From NCBI RefSeq assembly GCF_963676275.1, contig NZ_OY781091.1, positions 4,669,001 to 4,733,000 of the forward strand: DNA of 64,000 nucleotides, given 5' to 3'. The translations under genes were made by a program, and so were the position numbers. The notes beneath the pieces were generated by a model that worked only from the letters and a program-made list of their open reading frames with translations, was not told the DNA's origin and did no database searches. The stretch is from an uncultured Cohaesibacter sp. GTDB lineage: Bacteria > Pseudomonadota > Alphaproteobacteria > Rhizobiales > Cohaesibacteraceae. Shown in pieces: positions 42,708 to 50,810 of this stretch (its first letter is position 1; the number at the start of each line of letters is the position of its first letter).

Positions 42708-43757
42708 TCAGCGTGGAAGCACCAACCACAGATCCATATCCAAAATGACTGATGGTTCATAACCGGTTTCCGTCTTGCCCGGAAAAGCATTGCATGGCGC
42801 ATCCTTGCTGGCGCAAAGCCGGACCCGCAGCGCGCCGACATCGTCACGGGCAGGAAGCTCGGTCTTGTCGAGAATCTCAGACCAGGCAAAGACGGTTTCG
42901 CCGGCAAAGAGCGGCGCAACATGACGCCCGCCATTGATGGCAGCAACATGAAAGGCATTGGACAGGCCATTGAAAGACAGGGCACGGGCCAACGAAATGA
43001 CATGGCCGCCATAAATCAGCCTGCGCCCGAATCGCCCCTTGCCTTCGGTAAACTGGTTGAAATGCACCTTCGCCGTATTCTGATAAAGCCGCGTGGCCAT
43101 CTGATGCTCGGCTTCCTCGACCGTCATGCCATCAACATGGTCGATCTTCTCCCCCACCTCATAGTCAGCCCATTTATAGGGCGAACCGGACAAATCCGTC
43201 TCGAAACCGTCAATATCGAGAATTGGTACCGCATCACCAAGCGCATTGGGCGCCAGAGCCGCAGGCAATGAAGGCACGCTGTCATGGCCGGTCGGTGTCG
43301 ATGGATCCTTCTTGCGCACCATCACCCAGCGCACATAATCCAGCACCACATCACCATGCTGATTGACCCCGCGCGAGCGCACATAGACAACGCCCGTCTT
43401 GCCATTGGAATTTTCCTTGAGCCCGATCACTTCCGAGCTGGCCGTCAGGCTGTCTCCGGCAAAGACCGGCACCAGGAAGCGACAGCCCGCATAGCCCAGA
43501 TTGGCCACCGCATTGAGGGAGATATCCGGCACGGTCTTGCCAAAGACCACATGAAAGACCAGCAGGTCGTCCAGCGGCGCTTTCTCATATCCGATAGCTT
43601 TGGCAAACGCATCCGAACTCTGCACCGCAAAACGGGACCCGTAAAGCGCGGTATAAAGAGATGCATCCCCTTGGGTGACGGTGCGCGGCGTTGCATGTCG
43701 GATCACCTGCCCGATTGTAAAATCTTCGAAAAAATTGCCCGGATTGGTCTTGCTCAT
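42708..43757 (-). CDS. mch: Mesaconyl-CoA hydratase (beta-methylmalyl-CoA dehydratase)
   Basis: Hydrates mesaconyl-CoA to (2R,3S)-beta-methylmalyl-CoA in the ethylmalonyl-CoA pathway, the isocitrate-lyase-independent route for acetyl-CoA assimilation. The 349-residue protein has two MaoC-type hot-dog halves and matches the Mch plan: NFFEDFTIGQVIRHATPRTV at the start, LYGSRFAVQSSDAFAKAIG, then GRRLIYGGHVISLARALSF. It starts with a GGAGGG ribosome binding site. A CoA-ester lyase that could use its product is about 1.5 kb upstream on the same strand. Other pathway genes (ccr, ecm, mcd) are not in the window. Confidence 0.9.
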   Translation of the reverse strand: MSKTNPGNFFEDFTIGQVIRHATPRTVTQGDASLYTALYGSRFAVQSSDAFAKAIGYEKAPLDDLLVFHVVFGKTVPDISLNAVANLGYAGCRFLVPVFAGDSLTASSEVIGLKENSNGKTGVVYVRSRGVNQHGDVVLDYVRWVMVRKKDPSTPTGHDSVPSLPAALAPNALGDAVPILDIDGFETDLSGSPYKWADYEVGEKIDHVDGMTVEEAEHQMATRLYQNTAKVHFNQFTEGKGRFGRRLIYGGHVISLARALSFNGLSNAFHVAAINGGRHVAPLFAGETVFAWSEILDKTELPARDDVGALRVRLCASKDAPCNAFPGKTETGYEPSVILDMDLWLVLPR

Positions 43758-43904
43758 GGTCCCCTCCCTCGCTCCACCATTCTTGCATGGCGACAGACTG
43801 TTCCGGCAATATATTGCAGCGCAACAAAGCTGTCATTTGGAGGAAAGACCAACAAGGCGCAGGGGCAACCAAAGGCACTTTGGCACCCATAAAAGGGGGA
43901 AGCA

Positions 43905-43932
43905 AAAAGAAAAGGGACAAAAGAAAAGGGAC
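43905..43932. repeat. Perfect 14-base tandem repeat (x2)
   Basis: Two adjacent copies of AAAAGAAAAGGGAC between the mch start and the siderophore-interacting protein stop. The second copy supplies part of the hairpin and T-rich tail of the terminator read on the minus strand. Confidence 0.8.
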
Positions 43933-43951
43933 ACCGGCACCGGCATCCCTT
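43916..43951 (-). terminator. Probable terminator of the siderophore-interacting protein gene
   Basis: On the minus strand AAGGGATGCCGG and CCGGTGTCCCTT pair with two G-T wobbles and are followed by TTCTTTTG. The hairpin begins about 40 bases after the gene's stop. Confidence 0.55.
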
Positions 43952-43989
43952 CATATGAGACAATAGCGCCAGAAGCGCGCGCGACAAGA

Positions 43990-44772
43990 TCACGCCGGTT
44001 TGGGTGGCGCCTCTCCGATCGACTTTTCCGAACTGTCCGCCTGTCCATGCACCCAATAGCCAGATGCCTTCATCCATGTCAGAGGATGGGCCAGCTCTTC
44101 AATAAGATAGGTCCGGATTGCCTTGGCAATACGCGCTTCCGCCGCGATCCAGACATATGTGCCCTCGCCGCAGGCAACATCCTTGACGGCCTGCAAGAGA
44201 GGCTCGGGATTGTTGGCCTCGCCGCCGGGACGATAGATCCAGTGCATGGCTAGATCCGCGCTGGTCTGAAAAGTCTGGCCGTCTGCCGCCTCAGGCACCG
44301 AAACAAAGGCTTCGATCTCAAGCCCGGCATCGGCCTCTTCGATCCAGCGCCCAATCGCTGGCAGCGCGGTTTCATCGCCAATCAGAAGCAACCGCTTGAT
44401 GTCACCGGTCAGCACCGCAGAGCCGCGAGGGCCCCCGACCTGAAGCCGATCGCCCGGCTTTGCCGCAATCGCCCAAGCCGTTGCCGGTCCGGCCTCATGC
44501 ACGGCGAAATCGACCGTCAGGCTCCTTGCATCATTGTCAAAGGCCCGCGGAGTATAGTCCCGCATCACCATCATGCCCTTGTCATCGGGCACAAACAGCT
44601 TGATATGGTCATCGGGAGCCAGACTGGTAAAGTCGGCCAACTCGTCTCCGCCCAGAACGATCCGAATCATCGATGGCGTTATCCGCTCAACGCTTTGCAC
44701 TTCCAGATCACGTTTCTTGAGCTCATGGCGTACCCGCTCAAGGCTGGGCGCATTTCTCGTTTCTGAGGTCAT
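43990..44772 (-). CDS. Siderophore-interacting protein (ferric-siderophore reductase family)
   Basis: Cytoplasmic FAD-containing reductase likely to release iron from ferric siderophores. The 260-residue protein has the FAD-binding barrel with MVMRDYTPRAFDNDA (RxYTxR), VGGPRGSAVL, then a SIP C-terminal domain (LLLIGDETALPAIGRWIEE, then TYVWIAAEARIAKAIRTYL and the terminal KASGYWVHGQ). A double palindrome 21-42 bases before the ATG is a candidate operator. It lies between ethylmalonyl-CoA pathway genes without an obvious functional link. No siderophore transport gene is nearby. Confidence 0.92.
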   Translation of the reverse strand: MTSETRNAPSLERVRHELKKRDLEVQSVERITPSMIRIVLGGDELADFTSLAPDDHIKLFVPDDKGMMVMRDYTPRAFDNDARSLTVDFAVHEAGPATAWAIAAKPGDRLQVGGPRGSAVLTGDIKRLLLIGDETALPAIGRWIEEADAGLEIEAFVSVPEAADGQTFQTSADLAMHWIYRPGGEANNPEPLLQAVKDVACGEGTYVWIAAEARIAKAIRTYLIEELAHPLTWMKASGYWVHGQADSSEKSIGEAPPKPA

Positions 44773-44792
44773 TTATTCCACTCAATTCATTT

Positions 44793-44814
44793 AAGATATA
44801 TCTTGATATATATC
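44793..44814. promoter_or_regulatory. Double palindromic operator before the siderophore-interacting protein
   Basis: Two abutting perfect palindromes, AAGATATATCTT and GATATATATC, 21-42 bases before the start codon. They also form a direct repeat of GATATATC. SIP genes are often controlled by PadR-type repressors such as E. coli YqjI, which bind AT-rich repeats, but no regulator gene is adjacent here, so the binding factor is inferred. Confidence 0.5.
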
Positions 44815-44973
44815 GTAATCACGGGTGAAAATTCAAGAGTTCTCTACTCAACTTTATCAATAGAGTGAAAAAACCAATGCCGCAACATGGATGGAGCCAT
44901 CTCGCGATAGGTCCCTTAAGGCGACAGACACGCCATTCGGAAAAGAAGACGCAAAGACCCGAACAAAGGGCAC

Positions 44974-44996
44974 AAAAAAGGCGGCCGGAAGCCGCC
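44974..44996 (-). terminator. Terminator of the lyase-DUF1737 operon
   Basis: Perfect 6-base GC stem (GGCGGC / GCCGCC) with loop CGGAA. On the minus strand six T residues follow (44979 to 44974), 27 bases after the DUF1737 stop. Confidence 0.85.
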
Positions 44997-45022
44997 ATTT
45001 CTTCGTATCATTGCAAAGGCTG

Positions 45023-45241
45023 CTAAAGCTCGCCCAGAACCACATCCCGGCTATAGCTGAACGGCTCGACCAGCTTGGTCACCGCCTGCCCGCATTTCAT
45101 CACCCGCGCTTCAGCATCATAGGCATAGCTGGGTGAGCCATGCAGCTCCCAGCCCTTGGAAAGCGCCTCGGTGACCCGGTGACAGAAGTTGGCATCATCC
45201 ACCCCTGTGAGAAACCGGTATACTCTTTGTTTTTCCTTCAT
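45023..45241 (-). CDS. DUF1737 domain protein
   Basis: A 72-residue cytoplasmic protein that is essentially one DUF1737 domain: VYRFLTGVDDANFCHRVTEA, then LSKGWELHGSPSYAYDAEA, then a short C-terminal tail. The domain has no established function. It begins two bases after the stop of the CoA-ester lyase and shares its terminator, so the two form a tight operon and are likely to work together. Confidence 0.85.
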   Translation of the reverse strand: MKEKQRVYRFLTGVDDANFCHRVTEALSKGWELHGSPSYAYDAEARVMKCGQAVTKLVEPFSYSRDVVLGEL

Positions 45242-45243
45242 GA

Positions 45244-46131
45244 CTATTCCTCATCTCGAGCCGCGATGGCCTCGGCAATATCGACCAGCCGGCGGGCCAT
45301 ATCCGCATGCAGCCGCTCGACCATTTTGCCATCGATCGTCATGACATTCTTTGACAGATTCTCCGGCGCATCGAAAGCCTCGATCAGCTTGCGTCCCCAC
45401 GCCACCGCATCGGCATCAGGAGAGAAGATCCGATTGCAATCATCGATCTGTTTGGGATGGATGAGGGTCTTGCCATCCATGCCCATTTCCTTGCCCTGCT
45501 CGCATTCGGCGATATAGCCATCCATATCGTTGAAATTGTTATAGACCCCGTCAATCACATCCAGATCATAGCTGCGCGCGGCGGCCAGACAATTCATCAG
45601 CCAGCCATAAACGGGCGCCCGTCCGGGCACCATCGCAGCCCGGGTTTCCTTGGCCAAGTCATTGGTTCCCAAGATGAAACAGCCCAAACGACGACCGTGA
45701 TATTCCTGTGTTGCAGCCGCGATTTCCAGCGCCCGCAGCATGCCTTGCGGGGTCTCCATCATCGCCCAGATCTTGATGGACTGATCGGCTCCGGCGTCAT
45801 TCATCTTGCGCCCCACCATATAGACATCTTCGGCACAATTGACCTTGGGCACAAGGATCGCATCGGGCTTGGCCTCGATGGCAGCAGCAAGGTCGGCAGC
45901 CCCCCACTGGGTGTCCATTCCATTGATCCGGATCACCACTTCCCGGTGCCCGAATCCACCCGCCTTCACGGCCTCGGCAACCTGATTGCGCGCCACCTCT
46001 TTCATGTCCATTGCGACCGCATCCTCCAGGTCCAGCAGCAGCACGTCGACATCCAGGCTACGGGCTTTTTCCAAGGCGCGGGCATTAGATCCGGGCATGT
46101 AGAGAGCTGTTCGGCGCGGTCTGAAAGACAT
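45244..46131 (-). CDS. CoA-ester lyase, CitE-like (HpcH/HpaI family)
   Basis: Mg-dependent lyase for acyl-CoA esters such as malyl-CoA, beta-methylmalyl-CoA or citramalyl-CoA. The 295-residue protein has the family core: LYMPGSNARALEKARSLDVD, LLLDLEDAVA with the metal-binding Asp/Glu, VIRINGMDTQWGAADL, IWAMMETPQGMLRA with the catalytic Glu, and GKTLIHPKQIDDCNRIFSP. The start at 46131 follows GGAG; an upstream ATG at 46164 is less likely. It resembles CitE/CLYBL lyases more than the 318-residue Mcl1 of Rhodobacter, so the substrate is uncertain. Its proximity to mch favours a role in the ethylmalonyl-CoA pathway. Confidence 0.85.
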   Translation of the reverse strand: MSFRPRRTALYMPGSNARALEKARSLDVDVLLLDLEDAVAMDMKEVARNQVAEAVKAGGFGHREVVIRINGMDTQWGAADLAAAIEAKPDAILVPKVNCAEDVYMVGRKMNDAGADQSIKIWAMMETPQGMLRALEIAAATQEYHGRRLGCFILGTNDLAKETRAAMVPGRAPVYGWLMNCLAAARSYDLDVIDGVYNNFNDMDGYIAECEQGKEMGMDGKTLIHPKQIDDCNRIFSPDADAVAWGRKLIEAFDAPENLSKNVMTIDGKMVERLHADMARRLVDIAEAIAARDEE

Positions 46132-46261
46132 TGAATTTTCTCCGATCTTTGAGGCAATATGCAAGCGCGCGACAACTTAAAACACAAAGGCGCGCCTAGC
46201 CATCCCCTTCCTTAGGCCAACCTCCCGCTCAAGGAAGACAAGAAGAAAAGCGGAACAGCAA

Positions 46262-47428
46262 ATGAAACAGGCAGATCTCGTCATTATTGGTGGCGCAATC
46301 ATGGGGGCTTCTGTGGCCTATTTCCTGAAAAAGGATCTCGGCTTTGAAGGCTCTGTCCTTGTGATCGAAAAGGACCCCACCTATGCCAACAGCTCAACCA
46401 CACTTTCGGCGGCCTCGATTCGCCAGCAATTCTCCACGCCGGAAAATATCGCCCTGTCCCAGTTCGGCCTGAAATTCTTCGGCGAACTGAAGGACCGTTT
46501 CGGCTCCGATGCAGACATCGCCTATCATGAAGGCGGCTATCTCATTCTGGCCTCGGAAGCAGGCCTGCCGGTGCTCCAGAACAATTACAACACCCAGATC
46601 GCATGTGGCGCCGATATCGAGATGATGTCACCCGATGACATGCTCAAGGCCTTCCCCTGGCTCAATGTCGAGGATCTCGCTGCCGGTTGCTATGGCCGCT
46701 CCGGCGAAGGCTGGTTTGACGCCCACATGCTCCTTGATCTCGTGCGCAAGGGCGCCATTGCAGCCGGAGCCCAATTCATCAAGGGCAATGTGGTTGCCAT
46801 GGAGAAGCAGGGCAGCAAGGTCACTTCGGTCAAGCTCGACAATGGCGACAGCATCGGCTGCGGAGCCGTGGTCAACTGCGCCGGAGCCAATGCAGGCAAG
46901 GTTGCCGCCATGCTCGGCATTCCCCTGCCAATCGAGCCACGCAAGCGCACCATCTTCGTCATCGACAACAAGAAGCCCCACCCCAACATGCCGCTGATCA
47001 CCGACACCTCCGGTGTCTATATCCGGCCCGAGGGTGAATTCTTCATTTCCGGCTGCCCGCCGATTGCCGATCCGGCCGCCGACTATGAGGACCATGCCCC
47101 CCATTACGACCTGTTCGAAGAGGTGATATGGCCAGCGCTTTACAATCGCATGCCCGGCTTTGATGCCATCAAGATGGTCAACGCATGGGCCGGTCATTAT
47201 GAATATTGCACTCTTGATCAGAATGCCTTCATCGGCGCCCATCCGGAAATCACCAATTTCTACATCAATGCGGGTTATTCCGGCCACGGCCTGCAACATG
47301 GCCCCGGAGCAGGACGCGGCATTGGAGAACTGTTCCTCTATGGTGAATATCGCTCGCTTGACCTCTCCATTTTCGGCTATGAAAGGATAGCGAACAACAA
47401 ACCCGTCAGAGAATTCAACATCATCTGA
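46262..47428 (+). CDS. FAD-dependent oxidoreductase (DAO/sarcosine oxidase-like)
   Basis: Probable amine or amino-acid oxidase or dehydrogenase of the DAO family, 388 residues. The N-terminal FAD-binding fold is LVIIGGAIMGASVAYFLKK, followed by SSTTLSAASIRQQFSTPEN, which resembles FoxRED1 and dimethylglycine-dehydrogenase-like proteins. C-terminal GYSGHGLQHGPGAGRGIGEL contacts the flavin. Substrate unknown. Pyridoxal kinase follows after 24 bases on the same strand, so they are probably co-transcribed. It is divergent from the CoA-ester lyase gene (131 bases between starts). Confidence 0.88.
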   Translation: MKQADLVIIGGAIMGASVAYFLKKDLGFEGSVLVIEKDPTYANSSTTLSAASIRQQFSTPENIALSQFGLKFFGELKDRFGSDADIAYHEGGYLILASEAGLPVLQNNYNTQIACGADIEMMSPDDMLKAFPWLNVEDLAAGCYGRSGEGWFDAHMLLDLVRKGAIAAGAQFIKGNVVAMEKQGSKVTSVKLDNGDSIGCGAVVNCAGANAGKVAAMLGIPLPIEPRKRTIFVIDNKKPHPNMPLITDTSGVYIRPEGEFFISGCPPIADPAADYEDHAPHYDLFEEVIWPALYNRMPGFDAIKMVNAWAGHYEYCTLDQNAFIGAHPEITNFYINAGYSGHGLQHGPGAGRGIGELFLYGEYRSLDLSIFGYERIANNKPVREFNII

Positions 47429-47452
47429 CCGACAAGACCGAGAGTTGATAGC

Positions 47453-48418
47453 ATGATCCAAAGCCCGGACCGAGGCACCGCAAATTCTCACAAGGCCCCG
47501 TTTGAGGCAAAACCGGTCATCGTCATCTCGTCTCATGTCATGGCGGGCGCGGTGGGCAACCGCGCCGCTGCCTTTACGCTCGAAAGGCTCGGCTTCCCGG
47601 TCTGGGAAGTGCCGACGGTCATTCTGCCCTGGCATCCCGGTCATGGTCCGGGCACCGTTCAGAGGATCAATCCGGAGCTGTTTGCCAAAAGCCTTGAGGA
47701 TCTTTCCCGCCATCCTGATTTCGCCTCTGTCAGCGCTATCTATTCAGGCTATCTGGGCTCCCTCGAGCAGGTCGGAGCAATCGCGTCTCTGGTTGATCGT
47801 TACAAGAGCCTCAATCCCTCGGGCATCTTCTTCTGCGATCCCGTCATCGGCGACAAGGAAGGCCTCTATATGGCCGAAGATATCGCCATTGCGATCCGCG
47901 ATCACCTGATCCCGCGCGCCGACATCATTTCGCCCAATCGCTTCGAGCTGAACTGGCTCACCACCTCTGCCGAGGAGAATAACAACGGCCTCATCGAGCA
48001 GGCCAGAAAGCTCGGCCGCAAGACAACCATGATCACCAGTGCTTTTGCGCTGATGCGCAACGCCATCGCCAACCTGCTGATTCATGAGGAAGAAACCGGT
48101 AAGGGCACGCTTCCCATCATGTGCGAGCATCCCGCCATTCCCAATCCGCAGAATGGCACCGGCGACATGATGGCCTCCCTCTTTCTGGGCCACAAACTGG
48201 CAGGCGCGTCCGACGAGACGGCTCTCAAGCAAGCCTCGAGCGGCGTTCTGGAAGTGGTTACCCGTTCAGCCAACATGGGCTATCGCGATCTGGAAATCGC
48301 CCGCTTTGCCGATCGCTTCCACTCACCCATGGCGATGGTCAACATGCGCCAGATAGGGGTTGGCCCGAAGCTGACAACCATCAGAAAAGCCCCCCGCAAA
48401 CCCCGACCTCTGGATTGA
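47453..48418 (+). CDS. pdxY: Pyridoxal kinase
   Basis: ATP-dependent phosphorylation of pyridoxal in the vitamin B6 salvage pathway. The 321-residue ribokinase-fold protein has VIVISSHVMAGAVGNRAAAF (the PdxY-type N-terminus), FFCDPVIGDKEGLYM, ADIISPNRFELNWLT, and the anion-hole IPNPQNGTGDMMASLFLG with the GTGD catalytic Asp. The first 20 residues are not conserved in type, so a later start is possible. Its position after a FAD oxidoreductase suggests a shared salvage or amine-metabolism context. Confidence 0.92.
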   Translation: MIQSPDRGTANSHKAPFEAKPVIVISSHVMAGAVGNRAAAFTLERLGFPVWEVPTVILPWHPGHGPGTVQRINPELFAKSLEDLSRHPDFASVSAIYSGYLGSLEQVGAIASLVDRYKSLNPSGIFFCDPVIGDKEGLYMAEDIAIAIRDHLIPRADIISPNRFELNWLTTSAEENNNGLIEQARKLGRKTTMITSAFALMRNAIANLLIHEEETGKGTLPIMCEHPAIPNPQNGTGDMMASLFLGHKLAGASDETALKQASSGVLEVVTRSANMGYRDLEIARFADRFHSPMAMVNMRQIGVGPKLTTIRKAPRKPRPLD

Positions 48419-48572
48419 CAAGCGCTTTCACCTTGCATTTGCACCCCGCTCACCCTGTAATGGAAAAATATACCCCGGATCGCACCCCGGATCGTATAAT
48501 GGCTCTTGATTTTTATGGAGCCTGACGCGAGATGTGATAAGGAAAAACCAGTAGGCGACAAAAGAGGATATT

Positions 48573-49223
48573 ATGGCTCAGCTACCTGAAAGACTGCTCG
48601 AAGGCTATGCGGAATTCAAAAAGGGACGTTTCCCCACCGAGCAGGGGCGCTATGAAAAGCTGGCCGAAAAGGGTCAGAACCCGAATATCATGCTTGTTGG
48701 CTGCTGCGACAGCCGCGCTGCACCGGAAATCATCTTTGACTCCGGGCCGGGAGAAATCTTCGTCATGCGCAATGTGGCCAATATCGTGCCGCACAAATCG
48801 ACGCAGGAAGATGGCCTCCATGGCACCACTGCCGCTCTGGAATTCGCCGTCAATGGCCTCAAGGTAGAGCATATCGTCATCATGGGCCACGGACGCTGCG
48901 GCGGCGTGAAAAGCTATATCACGTCGGATGATGCCAAGCCTCTTTCCGAGAGCGACTATATCGGCAAATGGTCAAGCCAGTTGCAGACGGCAGACAACCC
49001 GATCCGCTACAAGGCACTCAACCGCCCCGAGCTTGACCATGGCGGCCTGCTGGAACGCTCCTCGATCATCAAGTCGCTGGAAAATCTCTATTCCTACGAA
49101 TTTGTCAAAAGCCGCGTGCTGGATGGCAAACTGTCGCTGCATGGTGCCTGGTTCGATATCTCGACCGGCGAGCTGGAATATTACGAAGAAGATCTGGGCA
49201 CATTTCTCAAGGTGCCAGCCTGA
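48573..49223 (+). CDS. Beta-class carbonic anhydrase
   Basis: Zinc enzyme interconverting CO2 and bicarbonate, 216 residues. The zinc-binding and catalytic segments are intact: MLVGCCDSRAAPEIIF with the first Cys and the Asp-Arg dyad, and HIVIMGHGRCGGVKSY with His and the second Cys. MRNVANIVPH between them is typical. Bicarbonate would feed the carboxylation steps of the ethylmalonyl-CoA pathway, a plausible but unproven link. It is followed by a strong bidirectional terminator. Confidence 0.95.
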   Translation: MAQLPERLLEGYAEFKKGRFPTEQGRYEKLAEKGQNPNIMLVGCCDSRAAPEIIFDSGPGEIFVMRNVANIVPHKSTQEDGLHGTTAALEFAVNGLKVEHIVIMGHGRCGGVKSYITSDDAKPLSESDYIGKWSSQLQTADNPIRYKALNRPELDHGGLLERSSIIKSLENLYSYEFVKSRVLDGKLSLHGAWFDISTGELEYYEEDLGTFLKVPA

Positions 49224-49265
49224 CAGCAGCCTTCAGCCTGACGCATTGGCTCGCAAACAGACAAG

Positions 49266-49300
49266 AAAAAACCGGCCTGATACTGTCAGGCCGGTTTTTT
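49266..49300. terminator. Bidirectional terminator between carbonic anhydrase and asd
   Basis: A perfect 15-base stem (AAAAAACCGGCCTGA / TCAGGCCGGTTTTTT) with loop TACTG. T runs are present in both directions, serving the convergent genes ending at 49223 and 49324. Confidence 0.93.
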
Positions 49301-49323
49301 AATGTCATGTCATCAGGAGAGGA

Positions 49324-50367
49324 TCAGGCGTCCTTGCGTGGCTTGACCAGACCGCGATTGATCAGCGCCTCGGCGATCTGAATCGTGTTCAGCGCGGCAC
49401 CCTTGCGCAGGTTATCGGAGACAACCCACATATTCAGACCACTATCAACGGTGGAATCCTCACGAATACGGGAGATATAGGTCGCATCTTCGCCAGCCGC
49501 TTCAACCGGCGTGATATAGCCACCATCCTCGCGCTTGTCGACAACCAGACAGCCGGGAGCTTCGCGCAGGATATCGCGCGCTTCATCGGCAGAAATCGGC
49601 TTCTCGAATTCCAGATTGACGGATTCACCATGGGAGACGAACACCGGCACGCGCACGGCGGTGCAGGTCACCTTGATTTTCGGATCAAGCATCTTCTTGG
49701 TCTCGGCAACAACCTTCCATTCTTCCTTGGTCGAGCCGTCATCCATGAATTTGTCGATATGCGGGATCACGTTATAGGCAATGCGCTTGGTGAATTTCTT
49801 CACTTCGATGGGATCGGAAACAAACACAGCGCGGGTCTGGGTGAACAGCTCGTCCATGGCTTCCTTGCCAGCCCCGGAAACGGACTGATAGGTGGAGACA
49901 ACGACGCGCTTGATGGTTGCCTTGTCATGCAGGGGCTTCAAAGCAACCAGCAACTGAGCCGTCGAACAGTTCGGGTTGGCAATGATATTGATGCGGTCTT
50001 TTTCCTTGATCCAGCTTTCCAGCACATGGGCATTCACTTCCGGCACGATCAGGGGAATGCGCTCGTCATAACGCCACTGCGAGCTGTTATCGACCACGAT
50101 GCAGCCCTTGGCGGCAATCTTGGGAGCCCATTCGGCAGAAATGCTGCCACCGGCGGACATCAGGCAAAAATCGGTGTCGGAAAAATCATAATGATCCAGC
50201 ACCTGACATTTCAGATTCTTGTCGCCGAAAGACACATCCTTGCCCTTGGAACGACTGGAAGCCAGAGCGACAACTTCATCTGCGGGAAATCCGCGCTCGG
50301 AAAGAATGTCGAGCATTTCGCGCCCCACATTGCCCGTTGCCCCGACGACTGCAACTTTATAACCCAT
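49324..50367 (-). CDS. asd: Aspartate-semialdehyde dehydrogenase
   Basis: NADPH-dependent reduction of aspartyl phosphate, the branch point to lysine/diaminopimelate, threonine and methionine. From the ATG at 50367 the protein is 347 residues. It has VAVVGATGNVGREMLDIL (NADP fold), the active-site Cys in NPNCSTAQLLVAL, the QSVSGAGKEAM segment and FVSHGESVNLEFEKP with the catalytic His. The upstream ATG at 50391 is not supported; AGGAGATC precedes 50367. The partial aminotransferase at the window end, probably dapC, would be in the same pathway. Confidence 0.97.
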   Translation of the reverse strand: MGYKVAVVGATGNVGREMLDILSERGFPADEVVALASSRSKGKDVSFGDKNLKCQVLDHYDFSDTDFCLMSAGGSISAEWAPKIAAKGCIVVDNSSQWRYDERIPLIVPEVNAHVLESWIKEKDRINIIANPNCSTAQLLVALKPLHDKATIKRVVVSTYQSVSGAGKEAMDELFTQTRAVFVSDPIEVKKFTKRIAYNVIPHIDKFMDDGSTKEEWKVVAETKKMLDPKIKVTCTAVRVPVFVSHGESVNLEFEKPISADEARDILREAPGCLVVDKREDGGYITPVEAAGEDATYISRIREDSTVDSGLNMWVVSDNLRKGAALNTIQIAEALINRGLVKPRKDA

Positions 50368-50391
50368 TTTCAATGATCTCCTGATCCGCAA

Positions 50392-50494
50392 GCTCCCCCT
50401 GAGGTTTCCGCCCTGCCTCAGCTTTCACGCTTTGGCAGGCGGTTTCGCTCCCCTCACATCCCTGGGGGAAGCCGAAGCAGGGAGCGAGAGGGGC
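50392..50494. other. Spacer between asd and the putative microprotein
   Basis: Contains an imperfect inverted repeat around 50408-50442 (CCGCCCTGCC / GGCAGGCGG) with no following T run. No gene seen. Confidence 0.35.
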
Positions 50495-50608
50495 CTAAAC
50501 CTTGGTGGTAGTTGTGGTTGTTGTGACTGTCATCTGGCCAGCAGTGAGCATACCGGCGACAACACCAGCGATCTTGCTCATTTTTGCTGTTTTCAATTCA
50601 AAAGCCAT
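50495..50608 (-). CDS. Possible 37-residue microprotein with seven-threonine tract
   Basis: A small open frame upstream of asd in the same direction. It encodes MAFELKTAKMSKIAGVVAGM followed by LTAGQM and a C-terminal TVTTTTTTTKV. The seven consecutive Thr use three different codons (ACA, ACC, ACT), so the tract is not a simple nucleotide repeat, which hints at selection on the protein. A GGGA lies seven bases before the ATG. The middle (KIAGVVAGML) is mildly hydrophobic. I do not recognise it. It may be a real short gene or a chance frame. Confidence 0.35.
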   Translation of the reverse strand: MAFELKTAKMSKIAGVVAGMLTAGQMTVTTTTTTTKV

Positions 50609-50810
50609 ATCACAGTCCCATACGCATGAGGCGCATGCTCAACCCTCTCGGTTCATGTATTGCCTTTTGCGGTATGGATGCGGGCAAGTCAAGACAAAAA
50701 CCTCAGATATTGCCAACAGCTGTATCAAATCGCACCGAAAGACGCCCCTTTGCCCGGCCAGATCATGATAGCCGCTTGAACAAAGGGGAAAAAACGGGTT
50801 AAACAGGCCT
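50609..50810. other. Spacer between microprotein frame and the membrane-protein gene
   Basis: About 200 bases between divergent frames. No conserved gene, terminator or operator recognised. Confidence 0.35.

Noticed and set aside
50502-50768. 88-codon plus-strand frame beginning with a valine run
   Set aside because: The valine run is the reverse complement of the threonine tract on the other strand. The frame has no ribosome binding site and its remainder shows no protein-like pattern.
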